DNA from: Kitasatospora sp. NBC_01266
GTDB lineage: Bacteria; Actinomycetota; Actinomycetes; Streptomycetales; Streptomycetaceae
Direction: 5' to 3'
Length of the DNA stretch: 64,000 nucleotides
Assembly (NCBI RefSeq): GCF_036242395.1
Contig: NZ_CP108458.1
Span: 2,976,001-3,040,000 of the forward strand
Part shown: one piece after another, positions 16,602 through 24,648 of the stretch
Position numbering within the stretch: the stretch's first letter is position 1
Layout: the number at the start of each line of letters is the position of its first letter
Translations under genes and position numbers: made by a program
The notes under the pieces: model-generated
What the model was told of the DNA's origin: nothing
The model's database searches: none
What the model saw: only the letters and a program-made list of their open reading frames with translations

Positions 16602-18368
16602 CTACTGCTTGGGCGGCTGGTAGTCCTTGCCCAGCACCACCACGATGTCCGCGGTCTGCGCGGTGCCGACCTTCTTCACCGCGCCGGCCGGCAGGCCCAG
16701 CGTGGTGGCCAGCGACTGCGCCGCCGCCTGGCGGCTGTCATCGGTGTAGTCGATCTCGGTGGTCGCCTGCGGACTGGGCGCGGTGCCACCGCCCGGGACG
16801 AAGTTCAGACCGGCGTTGACCACCTGCACCTGGGCGGCCTGGGCGTTGGCGCCGCCGCTGCCGGAGGCGTCCACGATGCTCACCCGGGCCGGGGCGCTGG
16901 TGGCGGCGGCCAGGTGCACGGTGCCGCCGAGCACCTCCTTGACCACCGGTGCCGCCTGGGCCTGGTTGAGCGTGCCGTCCGGCTGGACCGGCAGCTCGGT
17001 GCTGCTGAAGTGCCCGGCCGCCGCCTGCTGGGAGAGCTCGACCAGCAGACCGGCCAGCGCCTTCTCCGGCAGCGACGGGTCGAGCACCGCGCCCATCTTG
17101 TCGACGTCGTCGGTGGCGGCCGAGAGCGTGGTGGGCATGGCGGAGATCACCGCCGAGAGCACCTGGCCGAAGCGGTTCAGCTGGGCGTCGCGGCTCTCGC
17201 CCGGCGCCTGGTAGGTCGCGTAGGCCACCGCGGCGTCGCCGGTCAGGGTCCGCCCCTGGCCCTGCTGGACCAGCGGCTGGCCGTCCGGGCCGTTGATCGC
17301 CGCGTTGGTGTTCATCGTGATGCCGCCCAGCTGGGCGACCAGCAGCCGCAGGTACGGGGTGTCCAGCCGCCAGGTGCCGGCCACCGGCGCGCCGAGCAGG
17401 CTGCTCAGCGCGTCCCGGGTGGAGGCCGGACCGACCGAGTCCATCGCGCTGCCCAGCGGGGTGGTGGGGGTGTCACCGCCGGTCGGCAACTGCAGGGTGT
17501 CCGGCAGCAGCAGCATCGAACCCTTGTGCCCGGCCGCGTCGTTGACCAGCAGCACGCTGCTCACCTTGCCCTGCAGGTCGCGCAGGTGGACCACGACCAC
17601 GCTGCGCTGGCCGACCGCGGCGGCGGCCGACTGGGAGCTGCCCAGCACGCCGGTGTGGAAGAGGTAGGCCACCGTGCCACCGCCCACCAGGGCCAGCGCG
17701 ACCACGCCGCCGACCAGCCGGTTGCGCAGCTTGCGACGGCGCTCGTCACGGCGCTCGGTACGCGACTCGGCGAACTTCAGCCAGTCGATGACGTCCTCGG
17801 TCTCCTCCGCCGGTTCGTCGACGAAGGTGAACTCGCCCGTCTGGTAGGGGTCCTGGTCGCCCTCCCGGGCCGGCTTGGCAGCCGCCCGACGACCGCCGAC
17901 CTGCTCGGATGGCTCGGCCGGAGCGGGCACCGGGGGTGCCGCGGGCGCGGGGCGCTGCCGCGGCGGGGCCGGCCGAGCGGGCGCGGCCGCCGGTGCGGCG
18001 GGCGCGGGCGGGACGGGCGCGGGAGCGGGCGGAGCGGGCTGCCCGTAGACCGGCTGCTCGTAGACCGGCTGCTGCTGGTAGGCCTGCTGCTGGTACGGCT
18101 CGTACGGCTGCTGCTGGTAGCCGGACTGCTGGTTGGCCGACTGCTCGTAGACCGGCTGCTCGTACCCGGGCTGCTGGTACGGGTCGTACGGCTGCTGCTG
18201 GTAGGCCTGCTCCTGGTACGGCTGCTGGGCATAGCCCTGCTGCTGCTCGTACTCGTACACCGGCTGCTGGTAGGTCTGCTGCTGGTACGGCTCGTACGGG
18301 TACGGCTGCTGGGGGTACTGCCCGGTGGACCAGTCGCCGTCCTCAGGGCCTTGGTGGTCTGCCGTCAC
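16602..18368 (-). CDS. LCP-like protein with LytR_C domain and Tyr/Gln-rich N-terminus
   Basis: 588 aa. Residues 12-110 are Tyr/Gln/Pro repeats (YQQQ and YEQPVY units). A Pro/Ala linker follows, then a membrane segment near 210-228 (LVGGVVALALVGGGTVAYLF). The extracytoplasmic part begins with an LCP-like region (VVVHLRDLQGKVSSVLLVND) and ends with a LytR_C domain (about 485-585). The LCP part is degenerate: the conserved Arg/Asp-rich catalytic strands of wall-polymer ligases are replaced by SMLLLPDTLQLP. GTG 18368 is favoured by GAGGGA upstream over the TTG at 18380. It sits between nadD and rsfS on the same strand. Catalytic activity is doubtful; a wall-associated role is inferred. Confidence 0.85.
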   Translation of the reverse strand: MTADHQGPEDGDWSTGQYPQQPYPYEPYQQQTYQQPVYEYEQQQGYAQQPYQEQAYQQQPYDPYQQPGYEQPVYEQSANQQSGYQQQPYEPYQQQAYQQQPVYEQPVYGQPAPPAPAPVPPAPAAPAAAPARPAPPRQRPAPAAPPVPAPAEPSEQVGGRRAAAKPAREGDQDPYQTGEFTFVDEPAEETEDVIDWLKFAESRTERRDERRRKLRNRLVGGVVALALVGGGTVAYLFHTGVLGSSQSAAAAVGQRSVVVVHLRDLQGKVSSVLLVNDAAGHKGSMLLLPDTLQLPTGGDTPTTPLGSAMDSVGPASTRDALSSLLGAPVAGTWRLDTPYLRLLVAQLGGITMNTNAAINGPDGQPLVQQGQGRTLTGDAAVAYATYQAPGESRDAQLNRFGQVLSAVISAMPTTLSAATDDVDKMGAVLDPSLPEKALAGLLVELSQQAAAGHFSSTELPVQPDGTLNQAQAAPVVKEVLGGTVHLAAATSAPARVSIVDASGSGGANAQAAQVQVVNAGLNFVPGGGTAPSPQATTEIDYTDDSRQAAAQSLATTLGLPAGAVKKVGTAQTADIVVVLGKDYQPPKQ

Positions 18369-18394
18369 GCCATCCCTCAAGGTCTTCCTCCGGC

Positions 18395-19018
18395 TCAGCC
18401 GGCGTCCAGGTAGAGCGCCCGCTTGTCGATGTACCGCACCACGCCGTCCGGCACCAGGTACCAGACCGGCTCGCCCTTCGCCACCCGCAGCCGGCAGTCC
18501 GTGGAGGAGATCGCCAGCGCCGGCACCTCGACCAGGGAGACCCCGCCGGCCGGCAGTCCGGCGTCGGACAGGACGTGCCCGGGGCGGGTGCAGCCGATGA
18601 AGTGGGCGAGCGAGAAGAGCTCCTCCGCGTCCCGCCAGGAGAGGATCTGGGCCAGTGCGTCCGCGCCGGTGATGAAGAAGAGGTCGGCGTCCGGGTGCTG
18701 GGCCCGCAGCTCGCGCAGGGTGTCCACGGTGTAGGTGGCGCCGCTGCGGTCGATGTCGATCCGGCTGACCGAGAACTGCGGGTTCTCGGCGGTGGCGATC
18801 ACCGTCATCAGGTACCGGTCCTCGGCGGACGAGACGGAGGTACCGTTCTTCTGCCAGGGCTGACCGGTCGGGACGAAGATCACCTCGTCCAGGTGGAAGG
18901 CGCTGGCCACCTCACTGGCGGCGACCAGGTGCCCGTGGTGGATCGGGTCGAAGGTGCCACCCATCACGCCGAGCCGCTGGCGCCGCGCGGGGCCCGTGGT
19001 CGGCCTGCTCTCTCCCAT
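18395..19018 (-). CDS. nadD: Nicotinate-nucleotide adenylyltransferase
   Basis: 207 aa, makes deamido-NAD from nicotinate mononucleotide and ATP. The nucleotidyltransferase signature [11 protein letters not shown] is at residues 20-30 and the ISSTDCR motif (usually ISSTxIR) is near residue 170. TAAGGT lies 8 nt before the ATG, so the message is probably leaderless or nearly so. It heads the nadD-LCP-rsfS-phosphatase series, whose spacings (26, 105 and -4 bp) suggest a common transcript. Confidence 0.96.
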   Translation of the reverse strand: MGESRPTTGPARRQRLGVMGGTFDPIHHGHLVAASEVASAFHLDEVIFVPTGQPWQKNGTSVSSAEDRYLMTVIATAENPQFSVSRIDIDRSGATYTVDTLRELRAQHPDADLFFITGADALAQILSWRDAEELFSLAHFIGCTRPGHVLSDAGLPAGGVSLVEVPALAISSTDCRLRVAKGEPVWYLVPDGVVRYIDKRALYLDAG

Positions 19019-19090
19019 GCCGCAACACCTTACGCGACCGGCTTGAGCACCGATCGCCCCGCCCGAGCCGACCGGAACCCGACGTGCCGA

Positions 19091-19121
19091 AGGGAGCGTC
19101 CCGCACTGCGGGGCGCTCCCT
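19091..19121. terminator. Terminator between the small membrane gene and nadD
   Basis: 14-bp arms (19091-19104 and 19108-19121) with a 3-nt loop and one G-U pair. Confidence 0.7.
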
Positions 19122-19145
19122 CGTCGCTCGCGCGCACCTGCCGGT

Positions 19146-19292
19146 CTAGCGGTCCTTGTTGAAGCGGGTGACCAGGAAGAGCAGCATCAGCAGGATGAAC
19201 AGCGCGCTACCACCGGTGAGCAGCGGGTTCAGGCTGGGGTGGCCGCCACCCTCGGCGAGGCGGGTCAGGGCGGGCAGAGCGCTAGCGGTCAT
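19146..19292 (-). CDS. Small single-pass membrane protein (48 aa)
   Basis: [17 protein letters not shown] leads to one hydrophobic segment (about residues 30-42, [14 protein letters not shown]) and a charged tail RFNKDR. GAAGG precedes the ATG. A longer upstream start is possible but adds only Pro/Gly-rich sequence. The family is not recognised. The topology suggests a short extracellular or luminal N-terminus with a positive cytoplasmic end. Confidence 0.65.
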   Translation of the reverse strand: MTASALPALTRLAEGGGHPSLNPLLTGGSALFILLMLLFLVTRFNKDR

Positions 19293-19428
19293 GTCGGCAG
19301 GGCCTTCTCGACTCGGTGGGGGCCAGGACGCGGGTCCCGGCGAGCCGCTTCGGCCCGCACCCCTCATCCTACGAGGCCCTTACCCGCAGCCGCTCGGCGG
19401 CTCCCCGCGTCTGACAGCAGGTGAGACG

Positions 19429-19572
19429 TCAGTTGTCGCGACCGGCTCGGACCAGGATCCACGCGAGCAGGCAGACACCGATCATCGACCCGAACACCAC
19501 CAGCCGCAGGAACAGGCCCGGACCGGGGCCGTTGGAGATGGCGGCCAGGTTCACCAGGGCGTCGGGGGACAT
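19429..19572 (-). CDS. Small single-pass membrane protein (47 aa)
   Basis: It starts MSPDALVNLAAISNGPGPG, followed by one membrane segment (about residues 22-40, LRLVVFGSMIGVCLLAWILV) and the tail RAGRDN. A strong RBS GAGGAG lies 7 nt before the ATG and supports this start. It is similar in plan, though not clearly in sequence, to the 48-aa protein 136 bp downstream. The function is unknown. Confidence 0.7.
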   Translation of the reverse strand: MSPDALVNLAAISNGPGPGLFLRLVVFGSMIGVCLLAWILVRAGRDN

Positions 19573-19783
19573 CGGCGGGCTCCTCGGGGAGGGGTGTGAC
19601 ACTTCGGATTCCAGCGTAAACCGGCTATCGCCCGGCACCGCGCACCACCCCCGCCCCGGTGCCGCCGCGGCACCCGACGCCGGGCCCCGGGGACGAGTAC
19701 GCGCGCACGGGCGTTGAAGCAGACGAACTCAGCGGGGGCCGGCGGCAGGCCGGGACCGGCGTCGAGCAGGAGGTACTCAGCAC

Positions 19784-20863
19784 ATGACCGATTCCACCCA
19801 GCCCGGCGGCACCGCGGGCACGCCCAGTCGCCGCCGCCAGCGCTTCCCCGGGATCTCCACCCGGGCCTGGGAGCACCCGGCCGACCGCTCGGCGCTGGTC
19901 GCCCTGCGCAAGCTGTCCGGCTTCGACGACATCCTCAAGAAGCTGGCCGGCCTGGTCTCCGAGCGCAGCGTGCGGCTGATGTTCCTGGCCACCGCGGTGA
20001 AGACCTCCGAGCGCCAGTACCCGGAGATCCACAACATGGTCCGGGACGCCGCCTACGTGCTGGACCTGGAGCAGGTCCCCGACCTGTACGTGACCCAGGA
20101 TCCGACCGTCAACGCGATGTGTATCGGCATGGACACCCCGGTGATCGTGCTGACCACCGGGCTGGTCGAGCTGCTGGACGAGGAGGAGCTGCGGGCGGTG
20201 GTCGGCCACGAGGTCGGGCACGCGATGTCCGGCCACGCGGTCTACCGGACGATGCTGCTGATCCTCACCAACCTGGCCGCCCGGGTCGGCTGGATACCGC
20301 TCGGCAACCTGGCGATCATGGCGCTGGTCACCGCGCTCAAGGAGTGGTTCCGCAAGGCCGAACTCTCCTGCGACCGGGCCGGCCTGCTGGCGGGTCAGGA
20401 CCCGCAGGCCTCGATGCGCGGCCTGATGAAGCTGGCCGGCGGCCACAACCTGGGCGAGATGAACGTGGACGCCTTCCTGGAGCAGGCCGAGGAGTACGAG
20501 AAGGCCGGCGACCTGCGCGACGGCGTGCTGAAGCTGCTTCAGGTGCTGCCGCAGACCCACCCGTTCGCGGTGGTCCGGGTCGCCAAGCTCAAGCAGTGGT
20601 CGGAGAGCGAGGAGTACCGCTCGATCATGGCCGGTGCCTACCCGCGCCGCGCCGACGACCCGGACAGCAGCGTCTCCGACCAGTGGCGGGCGGCGGCCGA
20701 CTCCTACGGCAAGTCGATCAAGGAGAGCAAGGACCCGCTCTTCTCGCTGCTGCGGGACATCGCGGACGGCGCCGGCTCGGTGGGCGGCAAGCTGCGGGAC
20801 ACCTTCACGGGGGCCAAGGGCGGCCCGCGCGACGGCGAGAGCGAGCGCGAGCCCGCCGAGTAG
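19784..20863 (+). CDS. M48 family zinc metallopeptidase
   Basis: 359 aa. The HEXXH zinc motif is HEVGH at residues 142-146, and the third ligand Glu is expected in AELSCDRAGLL near residue 194. Unlike HtpX it has no clear N-terminal membrane helices; one weak hydrophobic stretch lies at about 155-190. AGGAGG lies 10 nt upstream of the ATG. It is monocistronic and converges on a membrane-protein gene. It probably takes part in protein quality control or processing; the substrate is unknown. Confidence 0.9.
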   Translation: MTDSTQPGGTAGTPSRRRQRFPGISTRAWEHPADRSALVALRKLSGFDDILKKLAGLVSERSVRLMFLATAVKTSERQYPEIHNMVRDAAYVLDLEQVPDLYVTQDPTVNAMCIGMDTPVIVLTTGLVELLDEEELRAVVGHEVGHAMSGHAVYRTMLLILTNLAARVGWIPLGNLAIMALVTALKEWFRKAELSCDRAGLLAGQDPQASMRGLMKLAGGHNLGEMNVDAFLEQAEEYEKAGDLRDGVLKLLQVLPQTHPFAVVRVAKLKQWSESEEYRSIMAGAYPRRADDPDSSVSDQWRAAADSYGKSIKESKDPLFSLLRDIADGAGSVGGKLRDTFTGAKGGPRDGESEREPAE

Positions 20864-20877
20864 CCGTCGCCGCCATC

Positions 20878-20924
20878 GGGCGCCCGCCGGTGCGGCCGGC
20901 AGCCGGCCGCACCGGCGGGTGCCC
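20878..20924. terminator. Strong bidirectional hairpin between converging genes
   Basis: 22-bp stem (20878-20899 with 20903-20924), one G-U pair, 3-nt loop, no U-run. Confidence 0.85.
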
Positions 20925-20926
20925 GC

Positions 20927-22321
20927 TCACCCCACCCAGTGGTAGACCGTGATGCCACCGCCGGCCGCCACCACCTGGTAGCCGGCCGCCGGCAGCGCCG
21001 CCAGGGCGGCCAGCTGCTCCCCCTGCGGGACCGGGAAGTCGCCGGGCCGGTCCCAGGCCGCCACCCAGCGGGCCACCGGGCGCCCGTTGGGTCCGGTGGC
21101 ATCGGGGTAGGTCAGATACGGGAAGAGCGAGACCGTGCAGCGGTCGGTGAGCTGCGGTGCCAGCTGGTTGCTGGCGGCCACGGTGGCGCCGTCCGGTATC
21201 ACGGTGAGCACCTGGCGGGCCGCGCGCACGGCGGGAGTCGGCCCGGCCAGGTTCGGCAGCGGCACGGTGGCCAGGGCGAAGACCAGCGCCACGGCCGGCA
21301 CCGCACCCACCACCCGCTCGCGCAACCGGGCCGCGACGCCCCGCTGGTCGCCCGCCGCGCCGCGCAGCCGGTGCAGCCCGTCCACCAGGGCCACGAAGAG
21401 CACCGGCATCAGCACCGCGTTGTAGTGGTAACCGGTGCCCCAGTACGTCGGGGCCGGCGTCCAGAACCGGGCCGCCAGCGGCAGCACCAGCAGCAGCGCG
21501 AGCGGCGAGCGCAGTGCCACGAAGAGGGTGGGCGCCAGCAGCATGATGACGGTGTCCTGCTTGGGCTGCCAGGGCAGCAGCAGCCGGGTGAGCGGGTCGC
21601 CGTGCCAGGCGCCGTTCGCGCCGTAGCTGTACACCCCGCCCGGGTTCAGCGCCGGCACCACCACCAGCACCGCCAGCAGGGTGCCGGCGATCGCCGCCAG
21701 CACGGCCGCGGCGCCCAGCCGCCTCCGGCCGCGGCAGAAGACGTAGACGCCGACCCCGGCGAGCAGCAGCCCCTGGTCCTCCTTGACCAGCAGCAGCGGC
21801 AGCGCCCAGCAGACGGCCGCCCGGTAGCGCCCGCGGGCCAGCGCCACCGCCGACCAGGCGATCAGCGGCACGGCCAGGGCCACCTCGTGGAAGTCGAAGA
21901 TGCTCGCCTTCCACAGCCCCCAGGAGAGCCCGTAGGCCAGGCCCACCGCCACCCCGCGCAGGCGGCCCAGCCGCTCGACGGCCAGCCCGGTGACCGGCAC
22001 GCAGGAGAGCGCGAACAGCCCGGCCTGGGCGGCCAGCAGGGTGGCCGCGCAGGGAAAGAGCCGGTAGAGCGGCGCCAGCACCGCGAGCAGCGGGCTGAAA
22101 TGGTCCCCCAGCAGGTTGAACCCGGTGCCCTTCAGCGCGGCCACCGGCGCACCGAACCGGGCGTAGCCGCGGACCGCCTCCTCGAAGATCCCGAGGTCGA
22201 ATCCGGCGGTCTCCATCCGCCACTGCCGGGGCACCGAGAGCAGCAGGTCGAACACGGCGACCGGCAGCACCGGAATCCAGGAATACCGTCCGGGGGCCGT
22301 AGAAAATCGTCCACTATCCAC
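20927..22321 (-). CDS. DUF2079-type polytopic membrane protein
   Basis: 464 aa, about 10-12 membrane helices. Features of the DUF2079 family, distant relatives of GT-C glycosyltransferases, include FDLGIFEEAVRGYARFG, NLLGDHFSPLLAVLAPLY, FDFHEVALAVPLIAWSA and LLVKEDQGLLLA. Acidic residues in these loops would face outside the membrane. The C-terminal soluble part (about 370-464) carries IPDGATVAASNQLAPQL. The start is GTG at 22321 with no RBS; TAATGT lies 7 nt before it, so it is probably leaderless. Enzymatic activity is not shown for the family. Confidence 0.85.
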   Translation of the reverse strand: MDSGRFSTAPGRYSWIPVLPVAVFDLLLSVPRQWRMETAGFDLGIFEEAVRGYARFGAPVAALKGTGFNLLGDHFSPLLAVLAPLYRLFPCAATLLAAQAGLFALSCVPVTGLAVERLGRLRGVAVGLAYGLSWGLWKASIFDFHEVALAVPLIAWSAVALARGRYRAAVCWALPLLLVKEDQGLLLAGVGVYVFCRGRRRLGAAAVLAAIAGTLLAVLVVVPALNPGGVYSYGANGAWHGDPLTRLLLPWQPKQDTVIMLLAPTLFVALRSPLALLLVLPLAARFWTPAPTYWGTGYHYNAVLMPVLFVALVDGLHRLRGAAGDQRGVAARLRERVVGAVPAVALVFALATVPLPNLAGPTPAVRAARQVLTVIPDGATVAASNQLAPQLTDRCTVSLFPYLTYPDATGPNGRPVARWVAAWDRPGDFPVPQGEQLAALAALPAAGYQVVAAGGGITVYHWVG

Positions 22322-22345
22322 CCCGGCGACATTAGGAAAAGCCCG

Positions 22346-22382
22346 CTGAAGGAATTCTGAACGGAGCTGAGGATTCGTTCAG
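22346..22382. promoter_or_regulatory. Helically phased CTGA repeats upstream of the response regulator
   Basis: CTGAA at 22346 and 22357 and CTGAG at 22367 are spaced 11 and 10 bp, the pattern bound by OmpR/PhoB-type regulators. CTGAACG...CGTTCAG (22357-22382) also forms an inverted repeat. The site lies between two divergent genes, about 65 bp before the response-regulator -10 box. Confidence 0.5.
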
Positions 22383-22436
22383 CAAGGAGCTTTACGGCAT
22401 ATCGGACAGCGCCTTCTGCGTGCTGCGGAACTGGCC

Positions 22437-22442
22437 TACGCT
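22437..22442 (+). promoter_or_regulatory. Leaderless promoter of the two-component operon
   Basis: TACGCT lies 6 nt before the ATG at 22449, with TTCTGC 17 bp upstream (22414-22419). Confidence 0.45.
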
Positions 22443-22448
22443 GGGCCG

Positions 22449-23126
22449 ATGCGCCTGCTGATGGTCGAGGACGAAGAGCGGCTCGCGCAGTCGCTCAGCC
22501 AGGGACTGCGAGCCGAGGGTTACGCGGTCGACGTGGTCGGGGACGGCCTGCTCGGTCTGGACCGGGCCCGCGAGGGCGGTTATGCGGCGATCGTGCTCGA
22601 CCTGATGCTGCCCGGCCTCAACGGTTTCCGGATCTGCCAGGAACTGCGCCGCGAGCAGAACCCGGTGCCGATCCTGATGCTCACCGCGAAGAACGGCGAG
22701 TACGACGAGGCCGAGGCCCTGGACTGCGGCGCGGACGACTTCCTCAGCAAACCGTTCTCCTATGTGGTGCTGACCGCCCGGCTGCGCGCCCTGCTGCGCC
22801 GGGGCGCCACCGCCCGGCCGACCGTGCTGGCCGTCGCCGACCTGCGGATCGACCCGGCCGCCCGGCGCTGCACGGTGGACGCCACCGCGCTGCGGCTGAC
22901 CGTCAAGGAGTTCGGCGTGCTGGAGTGCCTGGCCCGCCGCCCCGACCAGGCGGTGCCGAAGACCGAGATCCTGGACGCGGTCTGGGACTCCGCCTTCCGC
23001 GGCGACATCAACATCGTCGAGGTCTACGTCGCCGCGTTGCGCCGCAAACTGGCCGCCGCGGACGCCCACTGCCTGATCGAGACGGTCCGCGGCATCGGCT
23101 ACCGGCTGACGCCCGATGAGCGCTGA
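22449..23126 (+). CDS. OmpR-family response regulator
   Basis: 225 aa. The receiver domain (1-115) has acidic pocket E7/D8, phospho-acceptor D51 (VLDLMLPGLNG), T79 and K101 (LSKPF). The winged-helix DNA-binding domain (about 125-222) ends with VEVYVAALRRKL and IETVRGIGYRL. The downstream kinase overlaps by 11 bp, so the two are translationally coupled. The signal and regulon are not known. Phased CTGA repeats upstream suggest autoregulation, possibly shared with the divergent DUF2079 gene. Confidence 0.96.
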   Translation: MRLLMVEDEERLAQSLSQGLRAEGYAVDVVGDGLLGLDRAREGGYAAIVLDLMLPGLNGFRICQELRREQNPVPILMLTAKNGEYDEAEALDCGADDFLSKPFSYVVLTARLRALLRRGATARPTVLAVADLRIDPAARRCTVDATALRLTVKEFGVLECLARRPDQAVPKTEILDAVWDSAFRGDINIVEVYVAALRRKLAAADAHCLIETVRGIGYRLTPDER

Positions 23127-24648
23127 CCGTCCACCGCCCTGGTGGCGACGGCGCCCCGGGATCCGGGCCCGGGCCGCACTGGCGGCGCTGATCGCCTCCG
23201 CGCTGGCCTTCGGGGTGGCGGCGTTCTGGGTCGGCCGGGCGGTGCACGACTCCCTGCAACGGGATGCGACCGGCCGGGCGTTCACCGCGCTGGAGAACGT
23301 GGTGGCCAAGATCCCGCACAGCCCGGACGAGGAGTACCAGGACACCTCCTACGCGGTGATCGCGCAGGACGGCACCTGGCTCCGCTCCGCCAACCTGGAC
23401 GACCCGCGGACTCACGGGCAGCAGGTCGGCCTGGACCCGATCAGGCCGGACCAGCCCCAGGACATCCCGCTGCGTCCGATCACCCTGCGCTACCCGGCAG
23501 GCTTCGCCCCCGACGAACACCTCTCCGAGCTGCGGGGCCACTCGTTCCAGTTCTTCCGGCTGCGCACCGGCCCGGTCCCCGGCGATCAGCTGTCCCAGTA
23601 CTCCGGTGGCGGGTACTCCGGTGGTGCCGACGGCCGGCTGGCCACCCAGCAGGTCACCGTCTACGTCCTCATCGACCCGCTGAACGCCGACCGGACCAGC
23701 GCCACCGTGGCCCGGATCCTCGGCTGGTACCTCACCCCCGGCGCCTCACTCTTCGTCGCCCTGATCGCCTGGCTGGTCACCGGCCTCGCGCTGCGCCCCG
23801 TCGAAGCCATCCGCCGCCGGATGGCCGAGATCGGCGACGGCGCCATCCACCAACGCGTCCCCGTCCCCACCACCCGCGACACCATCAACCGCCTCGCCCG
23901 CACCACCAACCACACCCTCGACAGACTCGAACACGCCCTCGACGAACAACGCCGCCTGGTCGCCGACGCCTCCCACGAACTCCGCAGCCCCCTCGCCGCC
24001 CTGCGCACCTCCCTCGAAATCCCCCTCGCCCACCCCGACCACGCCCACTGGCCCACCGTCGTCGCAAACGCCCTCACCGACACCGCACGCCTCCAAGAAC
24101 TCGCCGACGACCTCCTGCTACTCGCCCGCACCCAGGAAACCCACACCCAGGAAACCCACACCCCCACCGACAGCACCGTCGCCCTGCACGACATCGTCGC
24201 CGAACAACTCGCCGAACGCACCGTCACCGACCCCACCCTCAAATGGCACGGCCACCTCACCGAAGCCACCGTCCCCGGCCACGAAATCCTGATCGGCCGA
24301 CTCGTCCGCAACCTGCTCGACAACGCCGCCCGCCACACCACCGACACCATCACCGCCACCCTCCACACCACCGACGGCTGGGCCGAACTCACCATCACCG
24401 ACAACGGACCCGGCATCCCACCCGCCGACCGCGAACGCGTCTTCGACCGCTTCGTCCGCCTCGACACCGCCCGCAACCGCGCCACCGGCGGAGCCGGCCT
24501 CGGCCTCGCCCTGGTCCGCACCATCGCCACCACCCTCGGCGGCACCGCCACCGCCACCCAACCCCCCACCCCACCCGGCGCCCACCTGCTCATCCGCCTC
24601 CCCCTCGCGCAAGAAGCCCGGCAGGCCCAACAAGCCCGGCAGACCTAG
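23116..24648 (+). CDS. Sensor histidine kinase
   Basis: 510 aa. TM1 (about 19-40), an extracytoplasmic sensor (41-203) and TM2 (about 205-226) are followed by HAMP (227-280). HisKA has H287 in ADASHELRSPLAAL, and the HATPase has N box VRNLLDNAARH, G1 DNGPGIPP and G2 GGAGLGLALV. It pairs with the overlapping regulator. Codon use changes abruptly near residue 222: before it Glu is mostly GAG and GTG/CTG codons are common; after it Glu is almost only GAA, Gln CAA, and third positions are nearly all C. The stop overlaps the stop of the opposite gene at CTAG (24645-24648). Confidence 0.95.
   Translation: MSADRPPPWWRRRPGIRARAALAALIASALAFGVAAFWVGRAVHDSLQRDATGRAFTALENVVAKIPHSPDEEYQDTSYAVIAQDGTWLRSANLDDPRTHGQQVGLDPIRPDQPQDIPLRPITLRYPAGFAPDEHLSELRGHSFQFFRLRTGPVPGDQLSQYSGGGYSGGADGRLATQQVTVYVLIDPLNADRTSATVARILGWYLTPGASLFVALIAWLVTGLALRPVEAIRRRMAEIGDGAIHQRVPVPTTRDTINRLARTTNHTLDRLEHALDEQRRLVADASHELRSPLAALRTSLEIPLAHPDHAHWPTVVANALTDTARLQELADDLLLLARTQETHTQETHTPTDSTVALHDIVAEQLAERTVTDPTLKWHGHLTEATVPGHEILIGRLVRNLLDNAARHTTDTITATLHTTDGWAELTITDNGPGIPPADRERVFDRFVRLDTARNRATGGAGLGLALVRTIATTLGGTATATQPPTPPGAHLLIRLPLAQEARQAQQARQT
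24130..24159. repeat. 15-bp perfect tandem repeat in the kinase gene
   Basis: Units 24130-24144 and 24145-24159 are identical and encode the repeated TQETH, in the linker between HisKA and HATPase. Confidence 0.9.

Noticed and set aside
17790..18300. Short repeats in the LCP gene as a CRISPR array or minisatellite
   Set aside because: They are codon-level repeats of Tyr-Gln-Gln units in a coding frame with irregular spacing and no spacers.
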